A DNA stretch of 64,000 nt from Austropuccinia psidii (Eukaryota > Basidiomycota > Pucciniomycetes > Pucciniales > Sphaerophragmiaceae): positions 10,690,451 to 10,754,450 of the forward strand of contig JALGQZ010000004.1 in the NCBI GenBank assembly GCA_023105745.1, read 5' to 3'. The position numbers and the translations under genes were made by a program. Below, piece after piece: positions 11,731-23,563 of this stretch (within the stretch, counting starts at the first letter, position 1; every line of letters starts with the position of its first letter). The notes under the pieces are model-generated. The model saw only the letters and a list, made by a program, of their open reading frames with translations. It made no database searches and was not told where the DNA came from.

Positions 11731-12208
11731 CAACACCTTACAAGACATAGGGAAAAGGCCTAATATAGGGAAGCTCAGCCCATATAAGAGCAGTGGTTTC
11801 AAAGAGAAACAACCTTTCAGGGTAGAGCTTCAAGACAAACTGAAAGAAAGAGTGGCAGAAGTGGCAAAGCAGAGAAATTCTTGTCACAATTGTGGTTCAA
11901 CAGACCGCTATGCCAATAACTGTCCAAAGTCAAAGAAAAAAGTCTATGCCATTGAGAAAGTCCCAGAGGAGGAATCCCCAACAGAGGATTCTGAATCAGA
12001 CTCTATGGGTGATGCCATCAGAGACCTATCTGATGATGACCAAGACCCAATGGAAGAATTTCTAGTAGGATACCAAGAGGAAACCCCACTAGAAATTCAG
12101 GACATGCAGTTGGAAGCAGGCATGCCACAGGATACTGCCAATAAAAACTTGTGAAAACACACACAAGATGCACAAAAATTCCTGGTTACACCAGCCAAAG
12201 GGATGGCA
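11729..12208 (+). pseudogene. Element C gag: nucleocapsid zinc knuckle and acidic linker
   Basis: This is the continuation of the C gag after element A. It shows a basic segment, then a CCHC knuckle (CHNCGSTDRYANNC, about 11883-11925; CX2CX4-5HX3-4C spacing is slightly irregular, with Tyr-Ala where A and B have His-Leu), followed by a strongly acidic Ser/Glu/Asp linker. A TGA near 12152-12154 ends the frame. Coding resumes as protease at 23060, beyond element B. Nucleocapsid binds and packages the RNA. The apparent loss or displacement of the His ligand (DRYA rather than SHLA) would weaken zinc binding. An ATG upstream at 11669 belongs to the LTR of A and is not the real start. Confidence 0.75.
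12204..12208. repeat. Left target-site duplication of element B (tggca)
   Basis: The five bases tggca precede the LTR start TGCAAGCC and recur at 23055-23059 after the other LTR. Confidence 0.9.
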
Positions 12209-14383
12209 TGCAAGCCTGTGAGGTATGTACAACATACCCATAAGCCCACAAATAGCTTTATAAAAATTTAAATCTGTCTTCTATAGACTTTTTAATTTAA
12301 TTTGAAATAAAAAATTAGAAAAAATAAGTATAATTTTTTTTGGATAAACAAAGTTATAAATATTATGTTATTTTTGGATTTTACACCAAATATAACCTAG
12401 GGTACATCCATAAGGTGTTATACCCAAGAACACTTATTTATTATGTTATTAGAAGAATTAAGAATCTTGCAGTACTAATGTAAATTTTTTACCATTTTTT
12501 TAAAATTGTTAAATTTAAGCTTAAATAAGCTTAACTGTAAAGTTGCATAAGGTTTATGCACACTTACCAAAATTTTGGTTAAAATTGAAGTGTGGTGTAT
12601 ATTTACTGAATTGGCTAACAATTTGCCATACAAAAGGTAAATCCTGCGTGAGCTTAATTTAAAAGGGTTTAAGGCCATAGTATGGCTTTAAATAAATAAA
12701 AGGGGAAAATCCACACAAAAAGGTGGGACAAAGGAAAAAGACCAAATAGAGCTGGGGTACCCAACCTTTTTGATCTGCAAGGATTCAATTAAGGTTTTCC
12801 ACCTGTATTGGAGGATTTTCAACCTTATCTAAACTTTCAGATTAGACTTTGATCCAACATTAAAGTTTAAACTGGTTTTATCCCAATTTAGACAGGAATT
12901 TCAACCTGCCAAAGGGTAAATCCCAATATGCAGGCTTGAATTCAAGGTTTTGAGAACTGTCAAAGCTTAATTAACCTGAAAAGCCTAAATAAGGTTAAAA
13001 CCTTAAGGTTTCAAGCATTAAAACCTTATCAAAACTCAAGGTTTGGTGTGTATTGCTATTTCACGTGGAAAAATAGCAATAACTTCAAAAATTCATTAAA
13101 AATCCAATTCTTAATGGATTTGCTTGAAATTTTCACACAGCTTACTATTTAATATTATCTACATATAAATCAAATTTTATGTATCCTTTATATAAAAATT
13201 TCCTGGGTAATTAGTCTGTAAATTTACTCTTTTAATTAAAGCTCACAGAAAATTATAATTTCTTTAAAAATTAATTAAAAATTGAGTTTAAGAGATTTCT
13301 GCTTGAAAGTCTGTTTTGAAGTTGTTCATGTGATGAACTTTAATATAAATAAGTTTATTTATATTAAAAACTTGATATAAGTAGTTTAAATGAAGATTAA
13401 ATTTGCATGGAGTTAAGAATAACACTGATAACTTTAAATTGGAAATAAAATTAAGCTACCTTAAGTTAAGAACTTTAATTTTAAGCATGGTGTTTCACTT
13501 TTGACCTGAGCACGCCCTCTATATCCATCATGAATCGTGAGAGCTTCTCTGAAGACATAAAAAGAGTCTTTTCATCACTGTTTTTGTCCATCAATTCATT
13601 ATGAATCCAATCATATTAAAAATTTAAACAGGTAAAGTTTTATTAAGTATAAAATCTTATTATTAAAGTAATTCTTAAGTTATTTCATTCTTTATTAATT
13701 AAAATTAAAGAATTGAAATCATAGAATTTAGATTATTGTTGTAATCACCAATAATATATTTTATTATATAAAACTAATCATCTTGAATATCTCTTAAAAA
13801 TCCACAAATTCCTCTTAAAAAACTCTCTAATAATAGTTTTTATTATAAAAAGTTGTTTTATTTTTAAAAAATATTTATTTTTGGCGTGTTTTTAACTTAT
13901 AATTATTATTTAATATAATAACTGTTGTTATTTGACTTGTTGTATTAAATAAATATTATAAGTAAGTTTTCTCTAAAGTTCTATATCTTTTTTATCTAAT
14001 ATTAGTTTTTTTATATAGAATTTTATTTTATAAGAATTATTTCTGCACAGTGTGTGTTTTAATTATTTTATAAATAATATTTAAATTATTTATAAGTGGT
14101 TAATATTCATATTTTCCATGTGTAATTGTCTCATTAAGAGCTTTACACTTCTTCTTGTTATAACTGTCAGTGACTATAACAATAATAGAACAATTCTTAT
14201 TTTATTATTATTATTATATTTTTTTAATAATAATTAAATTTATTTTTCATATAATTATTTCTTAATAATTATATTTAAATTTGTGGTTATAATATTTTGT
14301 TATAATATATATTTCTACTTACGACAGTCATAGTACTCTTGATATTTGCTACTATTTTCAAAGTTTCATAGACAAACCTTACA
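12209..14383 (+). repeat. 5' LTR of element B
   Basis: This 2,175-bp LTR starts TGCAAGCC (TGTGAGCC in the other copy) and ends ACCTTACA. It is A+T-rich, especially 13620-14330. On the opposite strand, 12475-12678 holds a 67-codon open frame that also occurs in the other LTR (21131-21334) and, less exactly, in the LTR of D (33088 onward). Confidence 0.92.
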
Positions 14384-15211
14384 TTTTGGGGGCTTGGCTG
14401 TAATTTTAACCAATTTCTGGGACATATATCATATTCTAGACCTTATTTTACTATTTTTTGACATAAAATTGCCATATATATCTTAATATTGGCTTTTTGG
14501 GACTTATCCCTTATAAATAATCTTTAAAATATTAATAAAGTTATTTTTTCTTAAGAATATTGTTTGAAACAATATACTATTGAGTGACTTGGAATGAATT
14601 TTCTTTGTATAACTAGTGGCTTTTTCACATCACAGACTTGAAATTTATTCTTTGAGTTATTCTAGTATAAAGTGAATAATAATACAATTTTGATGAATAA
14701 ACTTGTTAATTGCATAATTTTTATTTCTTTGAAGAAAATAAAAAATCAAATAAAAAATTAAAAAATCAAAAATCTTTACTAAAAATATTTTTTCTTTTAT
14801 CTTTGATATTTTTCTTTATTTTTGACGTAATTTGCCATAAATTACATTAAAACAACTTTATTCAATAAGTTGAGTTTTTAAGTTATTTTTATTGTTTGAT
14901 AAGATAGCTTATATTTTCATTTTTTCCTCTAGTGTCATCAATTAGAGATAGCTCTTCAGACTCTGAAGCCACAGAGTCTAGTATTGAAATTAAAACCAGC
15001 CCAGAACCCGGAGGTTTCATAACCAAAGAACCCTTTAAAGGTCCAGCAGGTGAATTCAACCCATTCTTAGTCTATATTTTTTTAAAATTGACGTACAATT
15101 ACTCCTACTAGAAGTGGAAGTAATTACTCCATCCATTCAAATGGATCTGGACCAGGACATTCCAGTCACAAATCAAAAAGGCTAGAATGTCAGCCCAGAG
15201 GAGAGGCACAA
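14384..15211 (+). other. 5' leader of element B with primer-binding-like site and possible intron ends
   Basis: TTTTGGGGGCTTGGCTG begins at once after the LTR and matches the position and sequence of the site in A, D and H. At 14930-14937 a pyrimidine-rich stretch ends TTCCTCTAG, followed by TGTCATC, a plausible fungal 3' splice site that D repeats. A further GTGAAT (15048) and ACTAG (15110) could bound a second intron. Short open stretches lie between. No standalone gene is evident. Confidence 0.5.
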
Positions 15212-15868
15212 ATGGAGGATGCCGGACCTTCCAGCAGTTTGCAAAGGTTAGCCATCACCTTTGAACCTCTTATTGAGACTCCAGAAGCTGACATAACTGC
15301 TATTGCTTTTAGACCTGAATCATTTCCAACAGGCAGAAGTGGAGATTTACCAGTCTCATTACAAGAACTGGTTTATGGCGGCCAAAGAGCAAGAGTGGGA
15401 ACTTCTCCAAAGTCTCTGGATAGGCACCATGAGCTCTTATCTTCAAGTGAAGAAGTTCATGGGGCCAGAAAAGACAGAAGAACTTCTGAAGGGTTGGACA
15501 CTAATTTCTTGCAAAGGACAAGTCCAACAGATAAAAGCTTGCTTGAAAAACCAAAGCATGTTATCAGAGTATCAGAAGAAGAAGTTGGCCCAAGGCGAGG
15601 AAAACAGCCAATTGGAAGCTCCCCAAGCATCTGCAAGCAAAAATCCGCCTCAACAAGTTCCAAGCAAGCCCCAAAGACCAATCAGAAGGGCAAGTAAAAG
15701 GCAAAGGGAAAGGGAAAGCCCAAATGGAACAAGCCTTACCCACAGAATTACAGAATCCCAAAGAAAGAAAAGACAGCCATGGACAATGTGTTCAACATGG
15801 CAAGAACTCTGATGGAATTCAAAAACAAGGAGGAGGAAATGTTGAGCCAATCTTTCCCAAAGAAATAG
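15212..15868 (+). pseudogene. Element B gag, first frame(s)
   Basis: An ATG at 15212 opens a frame to 15697. A second frame, one base on, is open from 15297 to 15812 and holds the part most like D and A: FQQA.VEIYQSHY, W.GTM, KKFM and a GW segment, then a Pro/Lys linker. The match then returns to the 15212 frame for YRIPK and MARTLMEF, ending at TAG 15866-15868. So an indel splits the copy near 15700, while the earlier change of frame also occurs in D. The product would be the N-terminal Gag region. A TAA at 15294-15296 directly precedes the second frame. Confidence 0.65.
15856..15862 (+). promoter_or_regulatory. Candidate -1 frameshift heptamer CCCAAAG
   Basis: In the frame that ends at 15866-15868 this reads C CCA AAG, followed by AAA TAG. 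Slipping back one base enters the frame that runs on through the coiled coil, capsid and pol. H has the same heptamer and layout at 53911-53917. The pattern fits the X XXY YYZ rule, but no downstream pseudoknot was tested, so this is a hypothesis. Confidence 0.4.
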
Positions 15869-17118
15869 ATCTTGTTAAGCTTGTAACTCAATTTGAATCT
15901 TGTCATAAAGAAATTATGACAAAGTTTAAATCATTGGAGTATATCCAACAAAAGCTGGGTAATGAGATATTACAAGTAAAAGACCAACAAAAAACCATTA
16001 TTGGCCTTGAAAACGTTAATAAAGACAATATTGTGTCTTTGACACAAATTTGTGCAAGAATTGACCCTAAAGTTACTTTGCTCAATCAACCAGATGACAA
16101 TTCAATTTCTTTTATAACTGGACAGTTGAGAGAATTTACATTACAAGTTCAAAACTTGGAAAATTAAACTGGTCAAAATGCAGCTCTTTTTCAAGAACAA
16201 TTGGAAAAAAGTGATAAAGCAAGACTTGAATTGAAAGCAGAAATTAAATCAAGTATTAATAATATATCAGTGAAAAGTGAATTGCCAAGGCAATCCACAC
16301 CAATTCTTGACAGAAATGTGCTTAATGATTTACATCATACCCTTTCAAGTAATGAGGTGGAAACTGCTTGCAATTTCAAAAACATTCCAAAATTATAGGA
16401 ATGGCCAACCCTCAATGGTGAAGGAGAATATAATCATATGCAATTTATGAAAACAATTGATATGTTCAAAGAATACTTTAGCATACCAGATGAATACATA
16501 AGTGCCAGATTACACTCATTATTTACCAGATAAGCAAATAAATGGTATTACAAAATGAGACAAGACCATGGTAAACATTCTTGGCCTTGGTGGAAAGAAC
16601 AAATTATTTCCAAATGGGCAAATGATTCCTTAAGATTTAGAATGGAAAATACTTTTGAATCCATCTTTAATATTGAGAGGGACAGGCCCATGTCTTGGTT
16701 TCTTAAACAGAAGGACAGATTAACTGCCCTTCATCCTGATATGTCTGAAACAATGGTACATAAAAGGATATTAAGAAAGTGCGGTGGTGACCTTGAGCAT
16801 GCTATAAGAAGCAGATGTATTGAGCCTTGCTCTACAGAAGATTATATCAATGCTATGGAGGACATCACTACTAGAAGAAAAATTGGAAGAAATTGGTCCA
16901 AATCCCCAATAGACAACAAGCCTAATGGGAAGCCAATTTCAAAGCCAAATAAGCCACAAGAAATACTTCCTTTGAAATGTCACAAATGTGGAAGCACATC
17001 TCATTTAGAAAACACTTGCCCAAAAAAGACAAGAATCCATGAGATAAATTCTGAAAAAGTGGAAGACACAAAAGAAACAACTGATTTATCTTTACATGAA
17101 AGTCACTCTGAGCCTTGA
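15857..17118 (+). pseudogene. Element B gag: coiled coil, capsid-like domain and zinc knuckle
   Basis: One frame, interrupted by stops at 16165, 16396, about 16531 and 17116, encodes a heptad-like helical region (about 15870-16390), a capsid core (NGEGEYNHM, then W-P-W-W-K and KWANDS), a Gly-Gly-Asp-Leu-Glu-His segment and a CCHC knuckle (CHKCGSTSHLENTC, 16978-17019). Every knuckle ligand is kept. An acidic linker follows. The same order and spacing are seen in A, H and C. This would be the structural Gag that builds the particle and binds RNA, but the stops make this copy non-coding at full length. Confidence 0.85.
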
Positions 17119-18594
17119 GAAGAAGAAGTACTGGAGGAGCTTAGTATAGAAAAAATTAATGTTTCTTTTGAAGTCACTGAGGTACACACTCATTTACCAC
17201 AGTATAGTTATGAATGTATGGATCTCATACATGTGTAAGATGCTAAAATGCAGAAAACCAAACCTGCCAGACATAAAGGTTATACAGCTGGTTCATCTGG
17301 CATCACTAATATTGTGATAAACAACACAGAAGCCAGGATACACCTTGACTCAGGTGCTTTTTTCACTTGTGCTGGAAAGGATTATCTTGACAAGGTTTAT
17401 ACCAATTGGCAAGACAAATTAATGCCAATTGAAGGTATAACATTCAGCAGTGCTAGCCAAAATATGAACCCCTTGGGTATATTTGAAGCAGCGATAATAT
17501 TTCTTCATCCTGCAGGAAGTATAAGATTGAAAGTTGAAATTGTTGTCATGAATAATTGTACTTCACAACACTTTATACTTGGGAATGATTATCTCAATAT
17601 TTATGGTATTGATATTAATAATCATAAAGACAGGTATTTAACTATAGGGGAAAATAAAAGACAAAAATTTGCTTTTCCTCTAGAAAAAAGAGAAATTAAT
17701 GTCATTAAACAAGTAAAAAATGTTCATAAGGAAGAATTTGTTCCAAGTCAATTGATTGAAGCACAAATTAGTCCTGAATTGACACTGGAAATGAAGGAAG
17801 AGCTTATTGAGATTTTATTTGTATGCAGAGAAGCCTTTGCTTCAGATAATGAACCACTTGGAGCTATAAAAGGCCATGAAGTGGACAATATGCTTAATGT
17901 GGAAAGGCTTTATCCGCAACTATTGAGAAGACAAGCTTACCCAGCTAGCCCTAGGGCTAGAGAAGAATTAGAAACTCATATTAATGAACTAATGAAACTG
18001 GGAGTTCTTACAAAAGTTGGACACAATGAGGAGGTAGAAGTAACAACTCCAGTAATCATTAATTGGCATAATGATAAGTCAATGATGGTTGGTGATTTTA
18101 AAGCACTGAATACCTATACTATTCCAGACAGGTATCCAATTCCTAGAATTCATGAGACTTTGACTCAATTATCCAAAGCAATATTCATTACTTCCATGGA
18201 TTCTCTGAAAGGCTTTCATCAGAATGTTTTGATACCTCATGCTAGGAAATTATTGAGAATAATTGCTCATTGTGGGATCTATGAGTATTTGAGAATGCCT
18301 TTGGGTATTAAAAATGCACCCTCTCATTATCAGGGAATGATAAATACCATCTTCTCACATGAATTCCCAGAAGGATGGTTAATCATTTATATTGGTGACA
18401 TTATCATTTGTTCAGAAACCTGGCAATTACATTTAGAGAGACTTTCATTAGTACTTAAGAAGATTCTTGAAGTGAACATTAAAATATCTCTTAAAAAATG
18501 TAATTTTGGGTTTGATGAGTTAAAGGCTCTAGGACATGTAGTCTCAGGACTGAGCCTTGGTGTTGACAAAAAAAACTGGCTGCAGACTTACTGA
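17119..18594 (+). pseudogene. Element B pol: protease and reverse transcriptase
   Basis: The frame continues that of gag, with a TAA at 17236-17238, so gag and pol form one frame here. The protease keeps its D-S-G (LDSGAFFTC, about 17347). RT blocks follow: [39 protein letters not shown] and [12 protein letters not shown]. The catalytic box reads YIGD rather than YIDD (18388-18399), so polymerase activity should be lost. A missing base near 18572 shifts the frame and produces the stop at 18592-18594. Confidence 0.9.
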
Positions 18595-20726
18595 AACCAA
18601 TTCCCCAGAACAAAAAATAAATGATGTCTTTTTTAGGGTTTGCCAGTTGTTACAGGCAACACCTTAAAGGTTTTTCAATCCATGCCAGATCATTATACAG
18701 AATTTGTGATCAACAAACTGTTTTTGAGATGACACAAGAGAGAATTCAAGCATATGATAAAATCAAGTCTGCATTGAACAATGCAACATCATTATTGATG
18801 CCAGACTGGAAGCTTCCTTTAAAGCTATATATTGATGCATGCGGTGAAGGTTTAGGAGCTGCTCTTCATCAAGTTCAAATTGTCAAGGACAAACCTTATG
18901 AGGGTCCAATTTGTTTTATTTCAAGACAAATTAAACCTACTGAGGCAAGATATGGAGCTAGCCAAATGGAGTGCCTTTGCCTTGTTTGGGCTTTGGAAAA
19001 ACTTCATTACTATCTTTAAAGTAGTGTTTTTGAAGTAATTACTGATTGTAATTCAGTAAAATCACTTCTTGGCATGAAAAATCCAAACAGACACATGTTA
19101 AGATGGCAGATTACTATACAGGAGTATACAGGCAATATGACCATAGTACATAACGCTGGAAATATTCATAAGAATGCTGATGGCTTAAGAAGATGGGCAT
19201 TACCAAATACACCTGATAACCCTGATATTCTTACTGCTCTACTCGATAAAGATTGCAAAGATGTAGCCTTGGCTAATTCTCTGGATGATATTTGGAGAAC
19301 ATCTTATGATAATGGAAGATTCCATTTGTTTGATGGTATACTATATCATAGATCTAAACACACATGTGTCATGGTCCTATGTAGTAGAATGTTAATTAAT
19401 ATCATACTACTAGAATGCAATGATAACACATACTCTGGACATCTGTCTGAAGACAGAACTATGGAAAGAATTAAGAAATGTTCCTGGTGGCAATTTTGGA
19501 GAAAATATGTCATTGAGTACTGCCACAGTTGTGATAGATTCCAGAAAGCCAATAAAGCTACTGGTAAAAGATTTGGTTTAATGATCCATATTCAAGAACC
19601 AAGTACCCCATGGGAAGTGGCTCACATGGATTGGGTAACTGCCTTACCACCTGGAGGTGATAAAGGTTACAATGCATGTCTTGTTATTGTGGACAGATAT
19701 AGCAAAACACCAATCTTTTTACCATGTCACAAAAATGACACAGCTATGGATACAGCTCTTTTGATCTGGAATAGAGTAATATCCCATACTGGTCTCTTTA
19801 AAAACATCATTAGTGACAGAGACCCAAAACTCACATCAGCCTTATGGACTAATTTACATAAGCTGTTGGGTACAAGACTATCATTCTCAACAGCCTACCA
19901 TCCACAAACAGATGGGCTGGAAGAAATAATGATTCAAACCCTTGAGGACATGATCAGAAGATTTTGTGCTTATGGCCTGGAGCTTGAGGATTCTGATGGC
20001 TTTACCCATAATTGGTGTATGCTTATGCCAGCATTGGAATTAGCCTGCAAGACCTCCATCCATGCTTTAACAGGTAAAACTCCTGCAATGTTGGAAAAAG
20101 GATGGAACCCAAAGCTTCCAATAGATACTTTGAAAAAAGATCTGGTTGATATTCATCCAACTGCTTCCAGCTTTAAGTCATTGCTTGATAAAGTGAGACA
20201 TCATGAAAATCAAAGCATGAATGATGCCGTTGAATATGCTAAACAGAAATGGGATAAAAGTCATAAAACCCCATAATTCAAAGTAGGGGACTTAATACTA
20301 GCTTCAACCTTTAACTTTAATAACATTAAAGGCCAAAAGAAATTAACAAATTCCTTTTCAGAACCATTTATTATTAAAGCCCATCATGGGACAAATGCAG
20401 TACAAGTAGAACTGGCAGGAGAACTGGAAAACAACCATCCAACTTTCCCTGTCAGTCTATTAAAGCATTACACTTCTAGTGATAAGGAATTATTTCCTTT
20501 GAGAAGTGAAACACCCTTAGAAGTACCCCCACTAAATCAAAGTGACAATAAAAAGTTAATAAAAGTCTTAAAAGAAAGAAGACTTAGGGGAAAAAATGAA
20601 AGAGAATACTTAGTCAGGTATAGAAATCCACAACACGAAGATGAATGGATTGTAGAAAGCAAAGTACCTGATTCCAAAAAGTTTCTCAGAAGATTCAGAC
20701 ATGAGAGAAGACCAATTGCTCAATGA
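18595..20726 (+). pseudogene. Element B pol: RNase H, integrase and chromodomain-like tail
   Basis: After the frameshift the frame runs 18621-19019, 19074-20276 and 20499-20726, with stops at 18618, 19017 and 20274. RNase H shows [13 protein letters not shown]. Integrase shows [26 protein letters not shown] and YHPQTDG with a following Glu. Between the RNase H end and integrase about 30 residues present in H are missing (after NTPDNP). The C-terminus, REYLVRY then EDEW and LRRFRHERR, matches A and H and is probably a chromodomain-like module that guides integration. The region 20727-20851 is untranslated. Confidence 0.88.
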
Positions 20727-20851
20727 AAAAGTCTGAATTGTGTGCTTTACATAATCAGAAAAGTATAAGCAGAGAGTTTGGACAGTGGATTATACCCCCC
20801 CAAATAACTTGGGGGTTAACTACAAAAGAAAAATTGTGTACAGTTTTTTTT

Positions 20852-20863
20852 GATGGTAGGGAA
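20852..20863 (+). other. Polypurine tract of element B
   Basis: GATGGTAGGGAA lies directly before the TGTGAGCC start of the 3' LTR, as required for the plus-strand primer. Confidence 0.78.
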
Positions 20864-23054
20864 TGTGAGCCTGTGAGGTATGTATAACATACCCATAAGG
20901 CCACAAATAGCTTTATAAACATTTCAATTTGTCTTCAATAGACTTTTTAATTGAATTTAAGATAAAAAATAAAAAAAAATAAGTATAACTTTTTTTTGGA
21001 TAAACAAAGTTATAAATATTATGTCATTTTTGGATTCTACACCAAAAATAACCTAGGGTACATCCATAAGGTCTTATACCCAAAAAAACTTATTTATTAT
21101 TTTATTAGAAGAATTAAGAATCCCACAGTGCTAATTTAACTTTTTTAACATTTTTTTAAAATTGTTAAATTTAAGCTTAAATAAGCTTAAATTTAAAGTT
21201 GCATAAGGTTTATACAAACTTACCAAAATTTTAGTTAAAATTGAGGTGTGGTGTATATTTACTGAATTGGCTAAGGATTTTCCATACAGAATGTAAATCC
21301 TGTGTGAGCTCAATTTCAAAGAATTTAAGGCCATAGTATGGCTTTAAATAAATAAAAGGGCAAAATCCGCATAAAAAGGTGGGACAAAGGAAAAAGACCA
21401 AATAGAGCTGAGGTACCCAGCTTTTTGAATCTGCAAGGATTCAATTAAGGTTGTCCACCTGTATTGGAGGATTTTCAACCTTATATAAACTTTCAGATTA
21501 GACTTTGATCCAACATTAAAGTTTAAACTGGTTTTATCCCAATTCAGACAGGAATTTCAAGCTTCCAAAGGGTAAATCCCAATATTCAGGCTTGAATTCA
21601 AGTTTCAAAAACTGTCAAAGCTTAATTAAGCTTAAAAAGCCTAAATAAGCTTAAAACCTTAAGGCTTCAAGCATTAAAACCTTATCAAAACTTAAGGTTT
21701 GGTATGTATTTCTATTTTACGTGGAAAAATAGCAATAACTTCAAAAATTCATTAAAAATACAATTCTTGATGGATATGTTTGGAAATTTCACACAGCTTA
21801 CAATTTAATACTATCTACATATAAGTCAAATTCTAGGTATCCTTTATAAATAAGCTTTCTGGGTAATAGCCTGGAAATTTACTCTTTTAATTAAAGCTCA
21901 AAGAAAATTTTAATTTCTTTAAAAATTAATTCAAAATTGATTTTAAGAGATTTCTGCTTGAAACTATGTTTTTAAGTTTCTCATGTGATGAACTTTAATA
22001 TAAATAAGTTTATTTATATTAAAAACTTGATATAAGTAGTTTAAATGAAGATTAAATTTGCATGGAGTTAAGAATAACACTGATAACTTTAAATTGGAAA
22101 TAAAATTAAGTTACCTTAAGTTAAGAACTTTAATTTTAAGCATGGTTTTTCAGTTTTGACCTGAGAACGCCCTTTATATCCATTATGAATCATGAGAGCT
22201 GCTATGAAGACATAAAAAGAGTCTTTTCATCATTGTTTTTGTCCATCAATTCATTATCAATCCAATCATATTAAAAATTTAAACAGGTAAAGTTTTATTA
22301 AATATAAAATCTTATTATCAAAGTAATTCTTAAGTTATTTCATTCTTTATTAATTAAAAGTAAAGAATTGAAATCATAGAATTTAGATTATTGTTGTAAT
22401 CAACAATAATATATTTTATTATATAAAATTAAGCATCTTAAATATATTTTAAAAATTCACAAATTCCTCTTAAAAAACTCTTTAATCATAATTTTTATTA
22501 CAAAAAGTTGTTTTATTTTTAAAAAATATTGATTTTTGGCGTGTTTTTAACTTATAATTATTATTTAATATAATAACTGTTGTTATTTGACTTGTTGTAT
22601 TAAATAAATATTATAAGTAAGTTTTCTCTAAAGTTCTATATCTTTTTTATCTAATGTTAGTTTTTTATATAGAATTTTATTCTATAAGAATTCTTTCTGC
22701 ACAGTGTGTGTTTTAATTCTTTTATAAATAATATCTATATTATTTATAAGTGGTTAATATTCATATTTTCCATGTGTAACTGTCTCATTAAGAGCTTTAC
22801 ACTTCTTATTGTTATAACTGTCAGTGACTAAAACAATAATAGAATAATTATGATTTATTATAGTTATTATTTTATTATTATTATTATATTTTTATAATAA
22901 TAATTAACTTTATTCTTTATATAATTCTTTCTTAATAATTATATTTAAATTTGTGGTTATAATATTATGTTATATTATATATTTCTAGTGAGGAAGGTCA
23001 TAGGACTCTTGATATTCGCTACTATTATCAAGAGTTTCATAGACAAACCTTACA
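20864..23054 (+). repeat. 3' LTR of element B
   Basis: This 2,191-bp LTR pairs with 12209-14383, with many single-base differences and small indels. It starts TGTGAGCC and ends ACCTTACA. The antisense 67-codon frame recurs at 21131-21334. Confidence 0.93.
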
Positions 23055-23059
23055 TGGCA
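23055..23059. repeat. Right target-site duplication of element B (tggca)
   Basis: This is the second copy of tggca, after which element C resumes in its protease region. Confidence 0.9.
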
Positions 23060-23563
23060 TATATACATGGAACAGGCACAAAGATGACTGTCTGTATTGA
23101 CAATGCTCAGCATCCACTGATCATTGATAGTGGAGCACACTGCTACATAGTTGCCAGAGAATATCTGGACAACCACTTCCCACATTGGGAAAAGCAGCTC
23201 TTGCCCACTGAGGCAAAGAGCTTTGGAAGTGCCTCTGGGAAGAAGACTTCCATTGGTACAATTATTAAATAGATAATTATACCCCACAGGAAGGGTAATA
23301 TGAGACTCAACCCAGAGTTTGTAGTGCTTAATGATGCCACATCCAAGGGTTCTTACTGGGAACAAACCACCAGAGGATATATGGAATAGATATTCATAAC
23401 AGTAAAAACAGGCACATTACCATTGGTACCAACAAGGAAAAAAAATTTCACTTGATATATACCATATATCTTCTCAAGATCCACTAGAAAACTTCTGAAT
23501 GAATTTAGAGAGGGACAGTTTAGCACTACCCTCACCAGTAAACAAAAACTAAGTTTACTGAAG
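23060..23563 (+). pseudogene. Element C pol: aspartic protease region
   Basis: The frame shows LIIDSGAHCYIVAREYL (about 23128-23175), a retroviral-type D-S-G active site with the usual hydrophobic approach. It stops at 23270-23272 (TAG), and the following stretch to about 23560 is readable only in broken frames. The protease would mature Gag and Pol inside the particle. Any start upstream of 23055 belongs to the LTR of B. Element E lacks this whole region. Confidence 0.78.

Larger units (their letters stand above)
12209..23054 (+). mobile_element. Element B: complete-length but defective Ty3/gypsy element
   Basis: Two LTRs of about 2.2 kb (12209-14383 and 20864-23054) flank a 6.5-kb gag-pol region on the plus strand, with a tggca duplication on both sides. 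It is inserted between the nucleocapsid and protease segments of element C. Pol shows at least six nonsense codons, a frameshift near 18572, an RT box of YIGD, and a deletion between RNase H and integrase. Element D is its closest relative here, by LTR, gag and pol. Confidence 0.94.

Noticed and set aside
13620..14330. Very A+T-rich stretch considered as a centromere or mitochondrial insert
   Set aside because: It is part of the B LTR and recurs at 22300-23000 in the partner LTR.
15457..15850. Several hydrophobic minus-strand frames opposite B gag (also 53920-54600 plus strand opposite H gag)
   Set aside because: They are shadows of conserved coding on the other strand. Low-complexity Pro/Lys/Gln codons read in reverse give Leu/Phe/Cys-rich strings.
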